Of a DNA stretch of 64,000 nt, positions 25,848-34,822 are shown one piece after another. The translations under genes were made by a program, and so were the position numbers. The notes under the pieces are model-generated. The model was not told where the DNA came from. It saw nothing but the letters and a program-made list of their open reading frames with translations, and searched no databases. This DNA is from Methylobacter tundripaludum SV96 (GTDB lineage Bacteria > Pseudomonadota > Gammaproteobacteria > Methylococcales > Methylomonadaceae), in NCBI RefSeq assembly GCF_000190755.2, contig NZ_JH109152.1, forward strand, positions 186,001 through 250,000, written 5' to 3'. Positions within the stretch are counted from its first letter, which is position 1. Every line of letters starts with the position of its first letter.

Positions 25848-26687
25848 CTAAGTCCAGTCGTCACCGCCACCGTCGCTATCGCTGTTCCCATCGTCATCCC
25901 ATGAGGACGCATCGGCGATACCAAAGTCTGTGCCGCCCATATCGTCATTTTCGCTTGCGCTGCTGGGTGTGCTCCATGGAGAGGTGTCATGGTGCGGCGG
26001 TTCGGGGATAACGCTATTCTTATCGCCATCGATAAAGTGATGCATCAGCGCTTCGCCTGCTACGACACCGGCACCCAAAGCGGCTCCCGTTGCCAGATTT
26101 CCCATAATACCTGAACCCATTCCGACTGTAGCGGGTTGACCCATTGCTGAACCGGTTCCATTCGCGCCGACAGGCGGGATGTTTGAGCCGGGACCATTGC
26201 CGGGATAGCTATTGGCGGGAAGCGTATTGGAATTTCGCCGACTCATGAATCCAATTAACACAATGATTAAACCAATGCCCAAGAGCAAAAGAATCGCCGG
26301 CATCCAATCTTTAACGGTGGACGGTATACTCTGACCGCCGGTACTGGGCTGCACGGCTCCATTTGACACGGAAGAAATGCGACTCTTAAGGCTCTTGACT
26401 GCCTCCGGCTTGGCAAAGGGCAATCCAGGCTGTAAGCGTTCAGCGGTATTCAGTTCAACACCTGCACTGCTGAACATGCCTTGTTTTGCCAGTAATTCGG
26501 CTTCGACAAAGTGCGCCTTGGCGCTGTTGGGATGATCGTGCAGCACCTTATCCATCATAGACTGTGCCTCATTAAATTTCCCTGCTTCGGCCGCCAAATA
26601 GACTTGATGCAGGGTGGGATCGTCTTCGGCAAAAGCAGGCGCCGCCAATAACAGCAGTGCGAGGGTAATAATGGAACGTTTTAACAT
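25848..26687 (-). CDS. Exported TPR-like protein with membrane anchor and Asp/Gly-rich tail
   Basis: A 279-residue protein. A signal peptide (KRSIITLALLLLAAPAFAED) is followed by one or two TPR-like helical hairpins (residues about 25-85: HQVYLAAEAGKFNEAQSMMD). A membrane helix (MPAILLLLGIGLIIVLIGF) lies near 128-148, and a Gly/Ala-rich second hydrophobic stretch (MGNLATGAALGAGVVAGEAL) near 195-215. The C-terminus ends in an acidic Asp/Gly/Ser tail. The layout resembles DUF2076-like or TPM-like anchored envelope proteins, but I do not assign a family. Confidence 0.65.
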   Translation of the reverse strand: MLKRSIITLALLLLAAPAFAEDDPTLHQVYLAAEAGKFNEAQSMMDKVLHDHPNSAKAHFVEAELLAKQGMFSSAGVELNTAERLQPGLPFAKPEAVKSLKSRISSVSNGAVQPSTGGQSIPSTVKDWMPAILLLLGIGLIIVLIGFMSRRNSNTLPANSYPGNGPGSNIPPVGANGTGSAMGQPATVGMGSGIMGNLATGAALGAGVVAGEALMHHFIDGDKNSVIPEPPHHDTSPWSTPSSASENDDMGGTDFGIADASSWDDDGNSDSDGGGDDWT

Positions 26688-26791
26688 TGTTCAACTCCTA
26701 ATTCTGGTGAGTGGTTTATAAATTTGGCGCGGCAATGAAAATAATGCCGCTTGCTTATAAGCGATGCGCTAATACTTTCACAGTCCGGCGC

Positions 26792-28732
26792 TTAAGGCAA
26801 AGCTGGAAGCGAAAAGTATTTTTGTAAATCCTTTAAACGCGGCTGATCCAGGTAAACATCATCCGGATAATAACCGATATGATGAACGCCCAGTTTTCTC
26901 AATAATTCCAGCTGTTCAATAAAAAATGGCGAGGGGATTTTCTCCCGCGTCTTCCAATTGACTGTTTGCAACTCAAATACGGATTTCTTCAGCCCTTCGG
27001 GGTAATGAGCCGCAGCCGCAACTAATTCAGTCAACCATTGGTCAGGTTTTTTTGCGTCTTCCATCAACGGCATGGCTTCAATAGCAACGTAATTGTAATG
27101 CGCTAAAAAGGATTTGAACGATTGGGCATACCATTCTTCGCTATCCGGTTTTAACAAGGGCAGGGCATATAAATTTCGCGCTGTTTTTATACCGGGACGA
27201 TTATCCCGTACCCTATTCGCCAGCTCATCGGTAAATTGACTAATCAGCTCGGTTTTGTGCCGAGTCCAAGCCAAGCGCATTTTGGGGCTTGCATGCAATT
27301 TTTCAAATTGATCGGGCAGTCCCCAGACATCACGGCCAAAAGATAACGCTACCGGCGATACGTCTTCATGATCGGATAAAATGCCGTCGTCATGAAATAG
27401 AATCCCATCAACATTGCAATATCGTCCTAAGTCCTCATAGATTTCGGTTACATAATGACGCGCTTCAGGCTGAAAAACCGAAAGCCGCGTGTAAATATGA
27501 CTGGATTTTTGCGCTTTACCGTCTCGCCATTCCTGCACATACCAGGAATCCGGCAGATTGTTCCGGTAAGCAAAAATCGGCAGCCACGCATAGACATTGA
27601 CGCCTGCACGCGTTTTCAGCTGCCAGGCGACGTGGCTAAACAAATCCTGTTTAACCGGCAAATGCCGGTTAGGGAAATACAATGCATCGGCATTGCCGTC
27701 GCCGTCAGAGTCCGAGTAGGCTTGCAGAAAAACGGTATCAATGCGCATGTTTGCAATGCGCTGGATCTCGGCTTCTATATTACGGTCGGTCTGTTTCGGG
27801 TCTTCGTCGTAGAGAAAATCCATGTCCACATGCGCTATCCGCAAAGACCTGTCGGTACGCAGTTTACTCACAATTTCAGTAAATTGACGGACATCCGGGT
27901 TATCAGTCATGATTAAACGACGCAACACATCGATATTGGCCACGGTATTAAAGCCGTCAATCAAACCCATAGTCATCGACATTCCGGCTTCGCGCGACGC
28001 TTCCAGGGCAATATTATTGTATTCCCCATACGGCCAAACCATCACTCTGGGCCATACCCCCGCATGTTGAAAAATGAACTCGGCGCTTTTCCTTAGGGCG
28101 AGATGGATACGCTCCCGATACTGTTCATCGGTTTCATAACGCCCGGTCGTAAAGTCGTATAAACGGGTGACCGTCGCAGCCTGGCTGTCGCCTTGCGGAT
28201 TGGCGACAGCGCTTTTGTGCAGGTCATAAGTATGCGAAGCCATTTCTACCAGGCCGGATTTCACCATTTCTCGCACTTGATCCCAAGTGAGTAATTGCTT
28301 GCCTGCTTCGTCCGGGGTATCAATGCCGTCTATCCAGGTGCCTATCAAAGCGACAGTCGCCGGGTAATGATATTTTTTCAGTATCGGGAAGACTCGGGTG
28401 TAAAAACTCTGATAACCGTCATCAAAAGTTAACAACACGGATTTATCCGGGATCGAATTCTTACCTGCCGCCGCATCAAGCACGTTCTGCACACTGACGA
28501 TTTTATAGCCGTTTTTCTTCAGCCAAACCAAGTGTTCTTCAAAATGATCGACGCTGACATCCATCGAATTTAACGAAGATTTTGCGCTGCCGGCCTTCAC
28601 TATATCGTGGTAATTGAGCACCAAAAAGTGATGTTCTTCGGCGTAAGCCATCCCTGTGATATTCATCAGAAAAATCAATACAAACAGGTTCTTAAACCAC
28701 TGAGGCGCCATAACGATATTTGACTGAAACAT
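26792..28732 (-). CDS. pgaB: PgaB-type poly-N-acetylglucosamine deacetylase
   Basis: A 646-residue two-domain enzyme, close to the length of E. coli PgaB. After a signal sequence, residues about 30-290 form a NodB-type deacetylase: the catalytic base region LLTFDDGYQSFY, metal-binding ASHTYDLH and WPYGEYN. Residues about 300-640 form the PgaB-specific glycoside-hydrolase-like domain (IAHVDMDFLYDEDPKQTDRN, then DGILFHDDG). PgaB partly de-N-acetylates poly-beta-1,6-GlcNAc in the periplasm and aids its export. The usual pgaA, pgaC and pgaD genes are not next to it, so it acts with distant genes or in a variant pathway. An internal Met at residue 8 may be the start. Confidence 0.88.
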   Translation of the reverse strand: MFQSNIVMAPQWFKNLFVLIFLMNITGMAYAEEHHFLVLNYHDIVKAGSAKSSLNSMDVSVDHFEEHLVWLKKNGYKIVSVQNVLDAAAGKNSIPDKSVLLTFDDGYQSFYTRVFPILKKYHYPATVALIGTWIDGIDTPDEAGKQLLTWDQVREMVKSGLVEMASHTYDLHKSAVANPQGDSQAATVTRLYDFTTGRYETDEQYRERIHLALRKSAEFIFQHAGVWPRVMVWPYGEYNNIALEASREAGMSMTMGLIDGFNTVANIDVLRRLIMTDNPDVRQFTEIVSKLRTDRSLRIAHVDMDFLYDEDPKQTDRNIEAEIQRIANMRIDTVFLQAYSDSDGDGNADALYFPNRHLPVKQDLFSHVAWQLKTRAGVNVYAWLPIFAYRNNLPDSWYVQEWRDGKAQKSSHIYTRLSVFQPEARHYVTEIYEDLGRYCNVDGILFHDDGILSDHEDVSPVALSFGRDVWGLPDQFEKLHASPKMRLAWTRHKTELISQFTDELANRVRDNRPGIKTARNLYALPLLKPDSEEWYAQSFKSFLAHYNYVAIEAMPLMEDAKKPDQWLTELVAAAAHYPEGLKKSVFELQTVNWKTREKIPSPFFIEQLELLRKLGVHHIGYYPDDVYLDQPRLKDLQKYFSLPALP

Positions 28733-28868
28733 AACACCCTGCTTTTATGGTTATGAAGCTTACGAACACTTGTTTTATAGGCAAAACGTTGATTTTTCAA
28801 TTCCACATTGAACTGTACGAAGAATCAGCATGGCTAAACGAGTCATTATTATCCAAGTATTCGACTAA

Positions 28869-29216
28869 CTACTTAGACTTTTCCATGGTTTCATGGATGG
28901 CTGCTGCTTGTTGGTGTTCCTTCGACAAGGCTTCATGATGGGCGGCCATCGCTTCGTGGTGCTTTTTTAAATCGGCATGTCCGCCTTTTTCATATTCTGC
29001 AGCCATCAACGATTTATAATGTTCAACCATGGCTTTATGATGCGCCGCTTTTTCCATATGAAGCGCGGCGGCTTCTATATGTGCTGCACTCGATTCGGCA
29101 GGAATAATAATATTAGCAGGCTGCTCAGGAGCAGGTTGAGTCTCCGCCAGTAAGGGTGCAGAAATAACACTCATGCAAGCAGTCAAAGCCAAACCCAGGT
29201 AAGTATTTTTTTTCAT
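28869..29216 (-). CDS. Periplasmic His/Ala/Glu-rich helical protein
   Basis: A 115-residue protein with a signal peptide (cleavage after PLLAE, about residue 25). The mature part is an Ala-, His- and Glu-rich helix with repeated KHHEAM/AHHEAL-like units (LKKHHEAMAAHHEALSKEHQ). The regular histidines suggest metal binding or coiled-coil assembly. Similar short proteins occur in other gammaproteobacteria without a defined role. A 1.3-kb region with gene relics lies upstream. Confidence 0.65.
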   Translation of the reverse strand: MKKNTYLGLALTACMSVISAPLLAETQPAPEQPANIIIPAESSAAHIEAAALHMEKAAHHKAMVEHYKSLMAAEYEKGGHADLKKHHEAMAAHHEALSKEHQQAAAIHETMEKSK

Positions 29217-30035
29217 AATCGTTTTTCCTCGTGATAATCGTTACAAACAATTACTTCTACATTCTTAAAAGTAGCATTTTTATCTCCCTCTTTTCGGTAC
29301 CGGATTGCTTGTATCGGCGTTGTTAAAGGTCAGTTATTGCAAAACCTATTGATTGAGATACGTTTTGTATAAAGCAAATTATAGGCCACTAAAAACAAGT
29401 TAATATAATTCATATAATAAGCAGGTATTTACGATAAATCAGCGCATCCTAAAAGGGGAAAATAAACCAGGCATAGCCAGTTTTACGGTGCAAAACAACC
29501 GGTGGCTAAATTATGAGGCGTATCAAAAACGCTAAAGCATTATTCACTTGAATCAATGACAGCTTTGCAATGGGATGAGTGTCAATCTTGAACCGAAATA
29601 CGCTAAAAGCAGATTTAAGCCCGGTCTATTAAGAAGGCTCAATTCACGGTTATCCTGAGTGAGCGGAAAAGTTGAAATAGGGGGTTTTCAACCAAAAGCT
29701 TTGGTTGATTTAAACAAGGGCGCAAGCAAATTTCTATATTTTTATCCATTTCAAGCCGGTTTAGCCTCAGCAATCTTATCCGAGCAGTGCCACAAACTCA
29801 TTGAGAAAACTTAAGGTTTTCAAAGTCTTTCCACACGCATGAATTAATAAGCGAGCATAGGGATCAATGTCGCCATGTTCTGGCACGGTCTATGCTGTAT
29901 CTACGATATATCGATTTGCAATTCACTCCTTATGAGAGGAATTCGCAGCTTATTAATAACAATGCCGAGGTTAAAACTTAGATTCAACTCATAAGTGCAA
30001 CCGCCACAAATCGGAAAAGAAAAAGGTTAGCTGCT
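29217..30035. other. Long AT-rich non-coding stretch
   Basis: No intact gene is supported over these 820 bases. Frames are short and no conserved motif is visible. Together with the relics directly to the right it looks like decayed sequence. It should hold the promoter of the His-rich gene near 29217-29300, which I cannot define. Confidence 0.5.
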
Positions 30036-30221
30036 ATCTATCGGCACCGCGTACAACCGGTGCGCAACGCCTTAAGGGCGTATACCATTTACCGGTTTTG
30101 CGACATCGGCTTATTGCTGGGTGCCTGGATGAGCCATTTGTTGTTTCACGAAAGCCAGCATTTCAGTCAATTGGCCGATTTATTCAATAATCCGGCCACC
30201 GTCGCGATCTGCGCTGCCTGA
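30036..30221 (+). pseudogene. Relic of a NuoL/DabB-like proton-pump subunit
   Basis: The frame encodes YRHRVQPVRNALRAYTIYRF followed by CDIGLLLGAWMSHLLFHESQ and ends in a TGA at 30219-30221. The RAY..YRF.DIGLLLGAW segment is typical of a transmembrane part of NuoL-family subunits, especially the DabB/NuoL-like partner of DUF2309 proteins in inorganic-carbon uptake. Only about 60 residues of a protein normally over 500 remain. It joins directly to a wrbA relic on the other strand. Confidence 0.55.
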
Positions 30222-30234
30222 TCGAGCTTGGCTC

Positions 30235-30282
30235 CTCGATGTGTCCGTACATGCTGTAGTAAAGAACCAGAATTTTCGCCAT
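30235..30282 (-). pseudogene. Relic of the 5' end of a WrbA-type gene
   Basis: Read on the minus strand, a good ribosome site (AGGAAAT) precedes MAKILVLYYSMYGHIE, the N-terminal flavin-binding strand and loop of WrbA NAD(P)H:quinone oxidoreductase. After these 16 codons the homology ends abruptly at the junction with the NuoL/DabB-like relic. It is a deletion scar: the start of one gene fused to the inside of another. Confidence 0.65.
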
Positions 30283-30583
30283 GTCGTATTTCCTCATTGA
30301 GTGCGGTCTTGCAGTGAACCCTACGTAAAGCTAACCGGGAGTGATCTACGAAAGTTTAAAAATGGTAGTTGGCCCTCTGGCGGCTATCGGTCCCCTAGAA
30401 ATCTATAACATGCAGTAAACCAATGGTATTCGTATCACTACCTATCAACATTCAGGCATAGTTGATCTTAGAATACTGCGACATCAGCTGGTTTGTGAAT
30501 TAACGAATCCAGAAGTCGCGTTTTGAAACGGAACTCTCGCCCCGCACTCAGCTAGCGCCAACCAGCGCTCACTTTTTAGTGTT

Positions 30584-30964
30584 TCAGGTGACTGAAGCGC
30601 ATGTCGGCAGAAAAAATAAAGCGATCCCCGACCATAAAACGCCGAAAACAGATAACAATGCCAGCAACCGCATAATTCCGGCAAAAAACTCTTTCGTGGT
30701 TTCTTGCCTGACCTGATCTCTATCCAGACGCTGCAAAACGTCAGGCTTGATGATTAATGCCAATAACGCCAGCAGCGCCGCAACGGTTATAACAATAATG
30801 GCAGTATGCACCCAAAAGTCGGCGTTGTTTTTGAGCGTGACACAGACAATATGATGAACCCCGTACACAACGCCAAAATGCACGACCCAAATGAACGGTC
30901 CTGCTAATGAAAGCAGCGCTATGCCGATAAATTTTTCAGAAAATAATTGTTTTGATGTCGCCAT
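30584..30964 (-). CDS. Small membrane protein of the cytochrome oxidase operon
   Basis: A 126-residue protein with three hydrophobic segments (about 12-35, 50-72 and 92-118) and the conserved-looking GPFIWVVHFGVVYGVHH motif. It starts two bases after the stop of the fused subunit I-III gene. Similar proteins occupy the last place of other caa3-type oxidase operons and may serve assembly or as a small subunit. The role is inferred from position. Confidence 0.65.
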   Translation of the reverse strand: MATSKQLFSEKFIGIALLSLAGPFIWVVHFGVVYGVHHIVCVTLKNNADFWVHTAIIVITVAALLALLALIIKPDVLQRLDRDQVRQETTKEFFAGIMRLLALLSVFGVLWSGIALFFLPTCASVT

Positions 30965-30966
30965 AA

Positions 30967-33507
30967 TTAAATCATTCTCGGGAAGCCGTGAATTACCAAA
31001 AGACCGATAAGCGCTTGAGCTACGGTGTAATAAGCCAGCAAATTAGTGTTTTCCAGACTGGCCAAGCGTACCCGGTCGAGCTTGCCGGTAAAATGCCGCG
31101 CGATAACAAACAGCGACATCATCAGCACGGCAAAAACCAACTGCCCGTCTAAAACGCAGGCCATATACACTAGCGCTGCATAGCTTGATTTTACGGGGCT
31201 GAGGCCTGTCTGCCATTGACACCGGATTTCCAGGTACACAGCAAACACACTTAATAGTGCGCCAAGCAGCACCAGCAGCGGTGTTAATAAACTCTTCCCG
31301 CCCGGCTCCGGGAGCGTTCCCTTAGCTACTGCAAAAAATGCCGCACTGGCAATAAACAATAATGCGATGACCGCCGGCCACTGTAAACTCGGCAGGTTCG
31401 CAGCATCGGAGGGCCAGACTCCGGGCGATACAGTCCAGGTGTATAGATAAGAAAACAAATAGGCGAAATAAAGCGAACCGGCAACGAGCATCAGTACAAC
31501 CATTGCCCACCAGCCATGACCGACCGGGCCGGTGACATAAACCGGAAGCTTAAACCCTGCGCCGATATCGATCGGCCCCTTGGCCGGACCTTTATCCAAG
31601 TCCCATGCCCAAACCAGAAAGCAGACAATAGCCAGCCCACCGCAAACCAGCGCAGGCGCAACCACCTTGATCGTCAGCAAAAGAAAACAGGCGGCGGTAA
31701 AGACGGCTGCAAAAAAATGCATCCAGCCCGGCCCCAGCATTTGAATGACATATTGCGGCTTGGCTTCAATCGCGGAGGTGACAATAGTCTCTCGTCCGCC
31801 GGTAGGGGCATTGGGCAAATAATGTTCGCCCGACTCGACCTGCTCGGCCAGGTTGGCTTGGTCCCAAAGCGGCTCGCGGCTGGTCACATGCGGAATAGAG
31901 CGAGTGGAATACACATCCGTAGGCAGCCATTCCAGGGTTCCGGCTTGCCAGGGGTTGCTCATGCCGTGCTGCCCGACCCGAAAATTGCGCATCAAGTCGA
32001 TGATAAAAACCAGCACCCCGGCGCCGATGATATAAGCCCCCACCGTTGATACGAAATTATAAGGCCCCCAGCCCGACGCCTCCGAATACGTCCACACCCG
32101 GCGCGGCATGCCGATCAGGCCGGTAATATGCATGTGAAAAAATGTCAGATTAAAGCCGATAAACATCAGCCAAAAACACCACTTTCCGAGCCGCTCGGAC
32201 AGCATTCGCGTACTGACCATCGGCGCCCAATAATAAAAAGTCGCAAACAGCGGAAACACCATGCCGCCGACCAATACGTAATGCAAATGAGCAACGATAA
32301 AATGGGTATCGTGGGCCTGCCAGTCGAACGGCACCATCGCGACCATCACGCCGGTCAGCCCGCCGACGGTAAAAATAAACAGCATACCCAGCACGAAAAG
32401 CGACGGGGTATTCAACTGAAACCGGCCTTTGGCAGAAGCGATGGTAGCGATCCAGGCAAAAACCTGGATACCTGACGGCACCGCCACAGCCATGCTGGTC
32501 GCGGAAAAAAAGGCCAGACTGAGGGACGGAATGCCGGTTGCGAACATATGATGCACCCACAAACCGAAACTGAAAAAACCGGTCGCAATCAGCGCGACGA
32601 CAATCAGTTTGTAGCCGACCAGCGGCGTCCGCGCCATGGTCGGCACGATCATCGACACCAGCCCGGCCGCAGGCAGGAAGATAATGTACACTTCCGGATG
32701 ACCGAAAAACCAGAACAGATGTTGCCATAACAACGGATCGCCACCGCCGGCAGCAGTGAAAAACGGCCAGCCGAAAGAGCGCTCGATCTCCAAAAACATC
32801 GTTGCAAGAATCACCGCCGGGAACGCCACCACAATCATGCCCGCAAAGACCAGCATGGACCAGCCGAAAATAGGCAGCTTATCGAGCGACATGCCGGGCG
32901 GCCGGGTTCGCAAAATACCGACAATAATTTCAATCGCCCCGGCTATGGCAGAGATTTCGATAAAGCCTATGCCTAGAAGCCAGAAGTCGGCGTTATCGCC
33001 CGGTGAATATTCCGTCAGTGTCAACGGCGTATACATAAACCAGCCGCCTTTGGGTGCCAGGTCATAAAAAATGGTGCTGAAAAATACCCCGCCGCCAATG
33101 ATGTAGGCCCAGACCGCAAACGCACTCAGCCGCGGAAACGGCAAGTCCCTGGCAGCCAGCATTTGCGGCAGCAGCAACACTCCCAGCGCCTCCATGGCCG
33201 GGACGGCAAACAAAAACATCATAGTGGTGCCGTGCATGGTAAAAAGCTGGTTGTATAAATCCTGGCTGACCAGATGATTTTCCGGTACGGCCAGTTGAGT
33301 GCGCATAACCAAAGCGACCAGGCCGGCGAGAACAAAAAAAGTGAAGGCGGCGCCGATATAAAGTAACCCTATCGTTGTGTTATTGACCGCTGTGAACCAC
33401 CGCCATCCGGTCGGTTGAGCCCAAATGCGCAGCAGTTGTTCCTCCTCACCCGCGGGGCGCGGCAAGGTATTGGGTAGTGCTTTTTTTTGTTCGGTTATTT
33501 CTGTCAC
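30967..33507 (-). CDS. ctaD: Cytochrome c oxidase, fused subunits I and III
   Basis: An 846-residue inner-membrane protein. The N-terminal 560 or so residues are heme-copper oxidase subunit I: HGTTMMFLFAVPAMEALG, the CuB/Tyr motif GHPEVYI, the CuB histidine pair in WVHHMFATG, and the heme ligands in HFIVAHLHYVLVGG. The glutamate-containing D-channel motif typical of A1 enzymes is not evident to me. The rest, from the GPVGHGWWAM region on, is a subunit III-like helical domain (YMACVLDGQLVFAVLMMSLF). It reduces O2 to water and pumps protons, taking electrons from the heme-c-bearing subunit II. Fusion of I and III is known in several caa3 oxidases. Confidence 0.92.
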   Translation of the reverse strand: MTEITEQKKALPNTLPRPAGEEEQLLRIWAQPTGWRWFTAVNNTTIGLLYIGAAFTFFVLAGLVALVMRTQLAVPENHLVSQDLYNQLFTMHGTTMMFLFAVPAMEALGVLLLPQMLAARDLPFPRLSAFAVWAYIIGGGVFFSTIFYDLAPKGGWFMYTPLTLTEYSPGDNADFWLLGIGFIEISAIAGAIEIIVGILRTRPPGMSLDKLPIFGWSMLVFAGMIVVAFPAVILATMFLEIERSFGWPFFTAAGGGDPLLWQHLFWFFGHPEVYIIFLPAAGLVSMIVPTMARTPLVGYKLIVVALIATGFFSFGLWVHHMFATGIPSLSLAFFSATSMAVAVPSGIQVFAWIATIASAKGRFQLNTPSLFVLGMLFIFTVGGLTGVMVAMVPFDWQAHDTHFIVAHLHYVLVGGMVFPLFATFYYWAPMVSTRMLSERLGKWCFWLMFIGFNLTFFHMHITGLIGMPRRVWTYSEASGWGPYNFVSTVGAYIIGAGVLVFIIDLMRNFRVGQHGMSNPWQAGTLEWLPTDVYSTRSIPHVTSREPLWDQANLAEQVESGEHYLPNAPTGGRETIVTSAIEAKPQYVIQMLGPGWMHFFAAVFTAACFLLLTIKVVAPALVCGGLAIVCFLVWAWDLDKGPAKGPIDIGAGFKLPVYVTGPVGHGWWAMVVLMLVAGSLYFAYLFSYLYTWTVSPGVWPSDAANLPSLQWPAVIALLFIASAAFFAVAKGTLPEPGGKSLLTPLLVLLGALLSVFAVYLEIRCQWQTGLSPVKSSYAALVYMACVLDGQLVFAVLMMSLFVIARHFTGKLDRVRLASLENTNLLAYYTVAQALIGLLVIHGFPRMI

Positions 33508-33841
33508 TAACTCCCCCTCATGGAATTAACAGCCGGGCTATATTCACACTCTAGTTCCTACGCAGCGCGCTCGTCTTTATACACATCTCGACGTAGGCCG
33601 GAATAAGCCTGTCCGCGCGTTAAGCGCAGGACTGGCGTTTCCGGCGCTCCGATTGCCGGAAACGCCACCTCGCGCTACGCGCTCGGATGGCCTTATTCCG
33701 GCCTACGTCCTGCCATTAAGTAAGAGCGCACGACAATGCTTAATCTCATGGCATTTGACTGCATTCCCACGCAGCGCGTGGGAATGAGCCAAACCCGTCC
33801 GAACGCTATCATCCCTATTTTTTCCAGTTTACGCATTGCGA
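33508..33841. other. Gap inside the oxidase operon with a nested hairpin
   Basis: This 334-base gap between subunit II and subunit I-III genes is unusual, since all other genes of the operon overlap or nearly touch. It contains the REP-like element at 33591-33708 and no supported gene. Confidence 0.55.
33591..33708. repeat. REP-like nested hairpin
   Basis: ACGTAGGCCGGAATAAG at 33591-33607 pairs exactly with 33692-33708. Inside it, TGGCGTTTCCGGC at 33633-33645 pairs with 33655-33667. This GTAGGCCGGAATAAG type of extragenic repeat is common in proteobacteria. In an mRNA it could protect or separate the upstream ctaC message from the ctaD message. Confidence 0.7.
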
Positions 33842-34822
33842 TTACTCCAAACTGTCTAAATAACTCGATAAGGCCTGCAACTCGCTTTCAGAAAAAATAT
33901 CGAAAGGCGGCATCAAATTTTCAGGCTTAACCGTTTTATGCTGGCTAATCCATTTGGCAAAGCCTTCCTTAGTATTTGGCAGAATACCTGCACCAAGCGA
34001 CAGTCTGCTGCCGACATGGGTCAAATTCGGCCCTATCTTGCCGTCTGCAGGGATGCCGCGAACCGTATGGCAGCCAGCGCATCCGCTGGATAAAAAGACC
34101 TGTTCGCCTTCATGCGCAAGCGCCGGTTTCGCGTCCATTCGCTCCTTGGCGAGCCAAGCATCATAATCGGAAGGCGTCATCGCTACGGTATAAAACGACA
34201 TCAGCGCGTGCGCACCGCCGCAATATTCTGCGCATTGTCCAGTCACGGTGCCGGGTTTATCGGCAATAAAATGCAAAATATTGGTGCGTCCAGGAACCAT
34301 GTCGACCTTGCCTGCATAGGCGGGTATCCAGAAGCTATGAATCACATCCGCCGTCGATAGCTCGATTTCAATCGGGCGGCCTGTAGGAATCCGCAGTTCA
34401 TTAGCGCTTTCCGTTGTATGACCGTCGTCGTGCCGATAAATAACACGCCACCACCATTGCTCGCCTATTACTGAAATATGCACCGGGTTTTCGGCCTGCG
34501 ACAATGTTCCCCCGGCTTTTAAAACCAAAAATCCGTAAATCAACAAAGCGGTCAAAGTCACTACCGGAAAAACCATCCCTCCCCAAACAATGCTTTTTTC
34601 ACTGGTAAGTTTGTGGCGCCAATCGGCAGGACCCGCTATTGAAATAACTATTAGCGCGCAAATTAAAAGCGTTATAAAGGCCGCTCCGATAAACATGATC
34701 CAGGTCAGCAGCGTGATTCGCGATGAAACCGGCCCTAAAGCGGTAAACGCCGATTGCCGGCCATCACAGCCGGCTATGATCAACAAAGCCATAACACAAA
34801 ATATCATCCAAACCCATTTCAT
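33842..34822 (-). CDS. ctaC: Cytochrome c oxidase subunit II with C-terminal cytochrome c domain (caa3 type)
   Basis: A 326-residue lipoprotein-like subunit (leader with LIIAGC). Two membrane helices (about 38-62 and 79-102) precede the cupredoxin domain. The binuclear CuA site is complete: His in ADVIHSFWIP, then CAEYCGGAHALM. The C-terminal 95 residues are a fused class-I cytochrome c with the heme site CAGCH and the Met ligand in NLMPPFDIF. It accepts electrons in the periplasm and passes them to subunit I. Its start overlaps the stop of the triheme cytochrome gene by four bases. Confidence 0.93.
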   Translation of the reverse strand: MKWVWMIFCVMALLIIAGCDGRQSAFTALGPVSSRITLLTWIMFIGAAFITLLICALIVISIAGPADWRHKLTSEKSIVWGGMVFPVVTLTALLIYGFLVLKAGGTLSQAENPVHISVIGEQWWWRVIYRHDDGHTTESANELRIPTGRPIEIELSTADVIHSFWIPAYAGKVDMVPGRTNILHFIADKPGTVTGQCAEYCGGAHALMSFYTVAMTPSDYDAWLAKERMDAKPALAHEGEQVFLSSGCAGCHTVRGIPADGKIGPNLTHVGSRLSLGAGILPNTKEGFAKWISQHKTVKPENLMPPFDIFSESELQALSSYLDSLE

